Source: Chloroflexota bacterium (lineage in GTDB: Bacteria > Chloroflexota > Dehalococcoidia > SM23-28-2 > RBG-16-64-32). Taken from it: a stretch of DNA of 16,991 nucleotides. A program made the position numbers and the translations under genes. Under the pieces are notes generated by a model, which made no database searches, was not told the origin of the DNA, and worked only from the letters and a program-made list of their open reading frames with translations. The stretch lies in NCBI GenBank assembly GCA_022565075.1, contig JADFKG010000024.1, positions 1-16,991 on the forward strand. The letters are read 5' to 3'. This document shows, piece by piece, positions 12,965 to 16,991 of this stretch. Position 1 is the first letter of the stretch, and every line of letters starts with the position of its first letter.

Positions 12965-15433
12965 ATGTCTGTTAGAACGAAGCGGCGGCCTTCACGCCGC
13001 GCCTCATCAAGCTACCGGCCGCGATCCAGCCCGGCGCGCAAGCGCGGCCGGAAGTCCGCCGGCCGCGGACCTTCCATGGACACGCGGCTGATTGCCGCTG
13101 CGGCCGGCGTTGTCATCGGCCTGATCCTCATCTTCGTCTTTCTCGACCCGCTCGTTAGCGGGGCGGAGGCAGTCCTGCGCACGCTCGGCTTTGGCGTCGC
13201 GCTCATGGCCGCCGTCGCAGCCGCGGATATTTTCGTGGCGCGGCGCCGGCCCGAGCTGAGGCTGAGTTTCCTTCGCACCATCCTCGGCGCGAACATGCTT
13301 GCGCTATTCGTCCTCGGCCTCGGCGGGTTCTTCAAGCCGGACTGGTCGATCGGCGACGTCCAGTTCGCGGAGGTGTCCACCGGCGGCAACCTGGGGAAGT
13401 TCTTTGCAGGCAGCTTCGCCGGCGGCGCGGCGTGGGTCTCGATCGGCGTCGTGGGGTCTTCGCTCGTGTGGCCGACCAGGGCACGGCAGGTCGTTGACGG
13501 CGCTCTGGCGGCGCTGAGGTGGGTGGTCGCGCTGGAGATACCGCAGCGGACGTGGCGCGGGCTGCGATCGTTCTTCACGGCGCTGGTGCCGCAGGGCGAA
13601 GACGAGTTCGAAAAGCAGATGAAAGAAGAACCGTACGTGCCGCAGCTGGATGAGGAGTGGCAGGAAACGCCGCCAGAGGTGGTCGAAGAGGTGGAGGAAG
13701 AGGCGGAACCTGTCGAAGCGGCTCCCGAGCCTGGCTCCGAGATGCTGATAACGGCGGAGCCCGAGGAAGAGAAGGCCGGCTACCAGCGCACACTGCCGAT
13801 GGGCCGACCGGCGGGTCGCGGCTGGGAGCTGCCACCACTGGACGGCCTGGCCGAAGCGGCTGAGTTGGAGATTCGCCCGGTCGACAACGAGGCGCGGTCA
13901 AAGCTGATCGTGGACACGCTGGCGTCGTTCGGCGTCGATTCGCGGGTGGTGTCGATCAGCCAGGGGCCAACGGTGACCCAGTTTGGCGTCGAGCCGGGAT
14001 GGGACATCAAGACGCGGCGGGTGATCGTGCGCGACGAGAAGGGCAAGCAGGTCATAGACAAGGACGGCAAGCCGGTCACGCGCACGGAAGTGACGTCCAA
14101 GACGCGAGTGCGTGTAAACAAGGTAACGAACCTGGCGAACGACCTGGCGCTGGCGCTGGCGGCGCCGACTATCCGCATCGAGGCGCCGGTCCCCGGGAAG
14201 CCGATCATCGGCATCGAGGTGCCCAACAACACGTCGTCGCTGGTCTCCCTGCGCAGCGTGATCGAGAGCGCGGCGTTCACGAAGGCGAACGCCAAGACGA
14301 AGATCGCGATCGCGCTGGGCAAGGGCGTCTCCGGCGAACCAGTGGCAGCCGACCTTTCGAAGATGCCGCACCTGCTGATCGCCGGCTCGACGGGCAGCGG
14401 CAAGAGCGTCTGCATCAACTCCATCATCGCCTGCTTTCTCCTCCACAACACTCCCGAGGAGCTGCGGCTCGTCCTCGTCGACCCGAAGCGCGTGGAGCTA
14501 TCGACGTTCTCCACTATCCCGCACCTGGCGTTCTCCAAGGTGATCACGGACGTCGAGGAGGTGCCGGGCGTGCTGCAGGCGGTGATCCACGAGATGGACA
14601 GCCGCTACCGGCGTTTCGCCGAAATCGGCGTGCGAAATATCGAGGGTCACAACAAGAGCCCGCGCGCGACGCACAAGCTGGCGCACTGGGTCGTGATCAT
14701 CGACGAGCTTGCCGACCTGATGATGTCCTCGCCGTACGAGGTCGAGCGCCAGATCTGCCGCCTCGCGCAGCTAGCGAGGGCCACCGGCATCCACCTGATC
14801 ATCGCGACGCAGCGACCGTCTGTCGACGTGGTGACGGGGCTGATCAAGGCGAACTTCCCGACGCGGATCGCTTTCGCGGTCTCCTCGCAGGTGGACTCAC
14901 GCACGATCATCGACACGGCGGGCGCCGACAAGCTGCTGGGCAAGGGCGACATGCTCTTCATGCCGACGGACGCGGCCAAGCCGAAGCGCATCCAGGGATC
15001 GTTCGTCTCCGACCAGGAGATCGACAAGATCGTCGCCTGGTGGTCGAACGACCGCTTCCGGCACCTGGCGCCGGACAAGCTGGACCATCTGCTGGAGGCC
15101 GAGGACGAGGACAAGGACGGATCGCCAGCGGAAGACGACCCCCTGTACACGGCGGCGAAGGAGCTGGCGATCCAGCACTCGCGCGTCTCCACATCGCTTT
15201 TGCAGCGGCGGCTGCACGTCGGCTATCCGCGCGCCGCCCGCCTGATCGACATACTGGAGGACGAGGGTGTCGTCGGGCCTTCTGAGTCCGGTCAGTCGCG
15301 CCAGGTGCTCGTCACGGCGGAGGAAGAGGACGAGCCAGACGCTCCCGTGGAAAGCGCCGAAGAGGCGCCGAGCGAGACGAGCAAGGCGGACGAATACACA
15401 TCGAAGTTTGGCGACGAAGACCGGCTCGAGTAG
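12965..15433 (+). CDS. ftsK: DNA translocase FtsK/SpoIIIE
   Basis: Septum-anchored ATP-driven pump that moves chromosome ends out of the closing division site. The layout is complete: Arg-rich cytosolic start (5-34), four transmembrane helices (about 41-60, 71-92, 104-123, 145-168), an acidic linker (about 212-275), the motor with Walker A GSTGSGKS at 474-481 and Walker B IIDELADL near 578-585, and a C-terminal winged-helix gamma domain (SRVSTSLLQRRLHVGYPRAA) for KOPS reading. Residues about 352-385 form a charged insertion (RDEKGKQVIDKDGKPVTRTE) in the alpha/beta segment; I recall such insertions in Chloroflexota homologues. It starts 9 nt after rnj and its short linker contrasts with E. coli. 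Confidence 0.96.
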   Translation: MSVRTKRRPSRRASSSYRPRSSPARKRGRKSAGRGPSMDTRLIAAAAGVVIGLILIFVFLDPLVSGAEAVLRTLGFGVALMAAVAAADIFVARRRPELRLSFLRTILGANMLALFVLGLGGFFKPDWSIGDVQFAEVSTGGNLGKFFAGSFAGGAAWVSIGVVGSSLVWPTRARQVVDGALAALRWVVALEIPQRTWRGLRSFFTALVPQGEDEFEKQMKEEPYVPQLDEEWQETPPEVVEEVEEEAEPVEAAPEPGSEMLITAEPEEEKAGYQRTLPMGRPAGRGWELPPLDGLAEAAELEIRPVDNEARSKLIVDTLASFGVDSRVVSISQGPTVTQFGVEPGWDIKTRRVIVRDEKGKQVIDKDGKPVTRTEVTSKTRVRVNKVTNLANDLALALAAPTIRIEAPVPGKPIIGIEVPNNTSSLVSLRSVIESAAFTKANAKTKIAIALGKGVSGEPVAADLSKMPHLLIAGSTGSGKSVCINSIIACFLLHNTPEELRLVLVDPKRVELSTFSTIPHLAFSKVITDVEEVPGVLQAVIHEMDSRYRRFAEIGVRNIEGHNKSPRATHKLAHWVVIIDELADLMMSSPYEVERQICRLAQLARATGIHLIIATQRPSVDVVTGLIKANFPTRIAFAVSSQVDSRTIIDTAGADKLLGKGDMLFMPTDAAKPKRIQGSFVSDQEIDKIVAWWSNDRFRHLAPDKLDHLLEAEDEDKDGSPAEDDPLYTAAKELAIQHSRVSTSLLQRRLHVGYPRAARLIDILEDEGVVGPSESGQSRQVLVTAEEEDEPDAPVESAEEAPSETSKADEYTSKFGDEDRLE

Positions 15434-15546
15434 CTCCTCGCCGCCTCCTGCCAGTCACTCCCGACGAGTCTGCCTCAGCGCCGCACCGACGCCCGCCGGG
15501 CCGATCTCTGTGAGCGATTCTTGACGGCAGCTGAACCGGCGCGGGC

Positions 15547-15574
15547 TTGACAGCTTACAACCTGGTGCTATTTT
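15547..15574 (+). promoter_or_regulatory. Strong promoter of the short unit after ftsK
   Basis: Consensus TTGACA (15547-15552), a 16-bp spacer, then TATTTT (15569-15574) preceded by TGC (15566-15568) as an extended -10. This is the only perfect -35 in the window. Transcription should begin near 15581. The preceding stretch 15434-15546 contains no gene or clear hairpin that I can support. Confidence 0.75.
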
Positions 15575-15608
15575 GGAAGCAGCCTGATGAAGTGGAGGTG
15601 ATGAGGTA

Positions 15609-15683
15609 GTGAGGATTCACGCAACCTTCAAACGACTTCAAGTGGACAAGGCGAGGGCCTTCGCGCAGAATGCCTGGAAGTAA
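15609..15683 (+). CDS. Putative 24-residue basic small protein
   Basis: GTG at 15609 follows GGAGGTGAT (15594-15602) at workable spacing and opens a 24-codon frame, MRIHATFKRLQVDKARAFAQ then NAWK, ending in TAA. The peptide is net positive and could form an amphipathic helix. It lies about 28 nt after the predicted transcription start of the strong promoter 15547-15574. I know of no matching family. The two-codon ATG frame at 15601 lies too close to the ribosome site to matter. Independent promoter, ribosome site and terminator argue it is expressed; conservation is needed to call it a protein. Confidence 0.45.
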   Translation: MRIHATFKRLQVDKARAFAQNAWK

Positions 15684-15792
15684 CAGGCGCGCGGAGGTAG
15701 GCCACCCCGCGGATCGGCCAGCTATTAGAGGCCACGCTGCCTATCGGTGCGAGATGCGCCGGGAAGCGCCGAAAGCGGGATAACAGGAAACG

Positions 15793-15823
15793 AAAAGCCC
15801 CCCGGCATGCCGGGGGGCTTTTT
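15793..15823. terminator. Bidirectional intrinsic terminator
   Basis: A perfect palindrome: AAAAGCCCCCCGG, CATG loop, CCGGGGGGCTTTT plus an extra T. The A-run on the left and T-run on the right allow it to stop both the rightward short transcript and the leftward uvrB-GNAT operon, whose stop codon touches the hairpin at 15823. Confidence 0.93.
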
Positions 15824-16257
15824 CATGGGGCCAGGTCTTTGCGCATGAAGATCTCGCGGGCGTCCTGGCCGAGATCGCTGAGGGCGCCGATGAGGCGGAA
15901 GCCGAGGGCGCGGTGAAATCGCAGCGAGCGGTCGTTGGTCTCTTCGCTGGAGCTGAGCCAGAACTCGCAGCCACGGCCGGCGAGATCCGCCTCGACGTAG
16001 GCGTAGAGGGCACGGCCGACGCCCGTTCGCTGATGGGACGGCCGCACGCGGACGAAGAGGCAGAGGGGGATGTGATCCCAAAGCCACTCCCAGCGCAGGT
16101 AGCCCGACAGTTCATCGCCAGCGAGCGCCACGGCCACGCGGCCGCTCTCGATGGCGTGCTGGAGGACGGTTTCATCGCTCAGGTGTTGGTCGAGCGAGCG
16201 GTCGATGTCCTGGATGGCGGAGATATCGGCGAGAGTCGCCCCACGGACGTCGGGCAC
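15823..16257 (-). CDS. GNAT-family N-acetyltransferase
   Basis: Transfers an acetyl group from acetyl-CoA to an amine whose identity cannot be read from sequence. The 144-residue single domain has the acetyl-CoA pyrophosphate loop QRTGVGRAL at 76-84 after strand 4 (LCLFVRVRPS) and the C-terminal HRALGFRLIG at 115-124, so the fold is complete. GTG at 16257 starts 3 nt after the uvrB stop, suggesting co-transcription. The link with uvrB does not by itself imply a repair role. Candidates include RimI-like protein acetylation or small-molecule detoxification. Confidence 0.88.
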   Translation of the reverse strand: MPDVRGATLADISAIQDIDRSLDQHLSDETVLQHAIESGRVAVALAGDELSGYLRWEWLWDHIPLCLFVRVRPSHQRTGVGRALYAYVEADLAGRGCEFWLSSSEETNDRSLRFHRALGFRLIGALSDLGQDAREIFMRKDLAP

Positions 16258-16260
16258 GGG

Positions 16261-16991
16261 CTACTTCCGCGGGCGGGTGCGGTTGTGGCCGCGGCGCGGC
16301 GATGGGCTGCCCGTGTTGCGCATGGCGGAGATGATGCCCAGGCCCTCTTCGTCGCCGACGAGCTCGCGGCGCAGCTCGACGACGCGGTCGCGGAGTAGCG
16401 CCGCCTTCTCGAATTCGAGGTTCTTGGCGGCGACCTTCATCTGCTTGTCGAGGTCCTTGATCAGCCTGGCGAGCTCGTCCTTGGGGATGTCGCCGACCTT
16501 GTACTCTTCGCTCTCCTCGGCCACCTTCTTGATGCGGTCGGTGATGTCGCGGATCGCCTTCTGGATGCCCTCAGGCTGGATGTCGTGCTCGGCGTTGTAG
16601 GCCTCCTGGATCTTGCGCCGGCGCCCTACCTCGGAGATCGCGCGGCGCATCGAGTCGGTCATCGTGTCGGCGTACATGATGACGGAGCCGTTGATGTTGC
16701 GTGCGGCGCGGCCCATCGTCTGGATCAGCGACCACGCGGAGCGCAGGAAGCCTTCTTTGTCGGCGTCGAGGATGACAACGAGGCTGACCTCCGGGAGGTC
16801 GAGTCCTTCGCGCAGCAGGTTGATGCCGACGATCACGTCGTAGACGCCGAGGCGCAGGTCGCGCAGGATCTCGACGCGCTCGAACGTCTGCACCTCCGAA
16901 TGGAGATAGTGGCTCTTGACGCCCATCTCCATCAGGTAGTCGGCGAGGTCCTCGGCCATCTTCTTCGTGAGCGTGGTCACGAGCACGCGCT
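16261..16991 (-). CDS. uvrB: Excinuclease ABC subunit UvrB, C-terminal part (5' end outside window)
   Basis: DNA-damage verification helicase of nucleotide excision repair, working with UvrA and UvrC. About 243 C-terminal residues are present: helicase motif region LVTTLTKKMAEDLADYL, HSEVQTFERVEILRDLRLG, GINLLREGLDLPEVSLV, motif VI SLIQTMGRAARN, and the terminal UVR coiled-coil domain (DLDKQMKVAAKNLEFEKAAL followed by LRD) that binds UvrC. The basic tail RRGHNRTRPRK ends the protein. The open frame runs off the right edge of the window, so the start, Walker A and beta-hairpin are not seen. Confidence 0.95.
   Translation of the reverse strand, partial: RVLVTTLTKKMAEDLADYLMEMGVKSHYLHSEVQTFERVEILRDLRLGVYDVIVGINLLREGLDLPEVSLVVILDADKEGFLRSAWSLIQTMGRAARNINGSVIMYADTMTDSMRRAISEVGRRRKIQEAYNAEHDIQPEGIQKAIRDITDRIKKVAEESEEYKVGDIPKDELARLIKDLDKQMKVAAKNLEFEKAALLRDRVVELRRELVGDEEGLGIISAMRNTGSPSPRRGHNRTRPRK

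Larger units (their letters stand above)
15581..15823 (+). ncRNA. Candidate independent short transcript of about 240 nt
   Basis: The unit is bounded by a consensus promoter and a perfect terminator, and no annotated-size gene fits inside. It carries a 24-codon ORF near its 5' end and about 110 nt of possible structure after it, including GCCTG/CAGGC (15672-15688) and CGCGG/CCGCG hairpins before the terminator. It may be a small mRNA, a dual-function RNA or a purely structural RNA. I checked for tmRNA, SRP RNA and 6S hallmarks and found none convincing. Confidence 0.45.

Noticed and set aside
13999..15285. 428-codon frame inside ftsK
   Set aside because: Same-strand alternate frame with Arg/Gly/Pro-rich, motif-free product; FtsK motifs occupy the true frame.
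15581..15823. tmRNA, SRP RNA or 6S RNA
   Set aside because: A GGAAGCAGCC string at 15575-15584 resembles part of the SRP apical motif but lies at the promoter/start and lacks the paired context; no tag peptide ending in ALAA or CCA end, and no 6S-like single long hairpin.

Overview
The window reads as a high-GC bacterial chromosome segment made almost entirely of housekeeping genes. The lineage is probably Chloroflexota, perhaps Dehalococcoidia or a relative. That is an inference from three things: an FtsK with a long charged insertion in its motor domain, a type A RNase P RNA gene directly upstream of murE, and start sites with little Shine-Dalgarno signal. No 16S rRNA or other decisive marker is present, so the placement is tentative. 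Replication, repair, wall, lipid, translation and RNA-decay functions are mixed, as in a stable core region. I see no phage, conjugation, CRISPR or restriction genes.

Layout. Bases 1-253 are non-coding and hold three 40-bp tandem repeats plus an inverted copy. A leftward block follows (read right to left from 5835): C4 zinc-ribbon coiled-coil protein, large serine recombinase-like protein, rnhA, RNase P RNA (rnpB), murE, a small intergenic unit with a 22-codon ORF and hairpins, and birA (biotin ligase, with a frameshift at its very end). Near 5850-5905 lies a divergent promoter region. The rightward block then runs yceD (DUF177), rpmF (L32), a small zinc-ribbon membrane protein, fabD, fabG, nusB, acpP, a terminator, a TatA/B-type gene, tatC, a family-4 uracil-DNA glycosylase, RNase J and ftsK. 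After ftsK comes an isolated short transcription unit (promoter 15547-15574, strong ribosome site, 24-codon ORF, perfect terminator 15793-15823). It faces a leftward pair, uvrB (5' end outside the window) followed by a GNAT acetyltransferase.

How the genes fit together. yceD-rpmF-fabD-fabG-acpP is the conserved ribosome/fatty-acid cluster, but plsX and fabH, which usually sit between rpmF and fabD, are absent here; a small membrane zinc-ribbon gene is in their place and nusB is inserted before acpP. TatA/B and TatC form a Tat exporter. RNase J and RNase P RNA cover RNA processing, UDG and UvrB cover DNA repair, and FtsK covers chromosome segregation.

Points most worth attention: (i) a serine recombinase with a partly lost active site, locked by 2-3 nt gaps between two housekeeping genes; (ii) two short stand-alone units at 1075-1234 and 15547-15823, each with an extended -10 promoter, a near-consensus ribosome site, a 22-24 codon ORF and RNA structure; (iii) TAnnnT boxes 6-9 nt before the start codons of birA, murE, the 64-aa zinc-ribbon gene and the UDG gene, suggesting leaderless transcription; (iv) the one-base frameshift ending birA.
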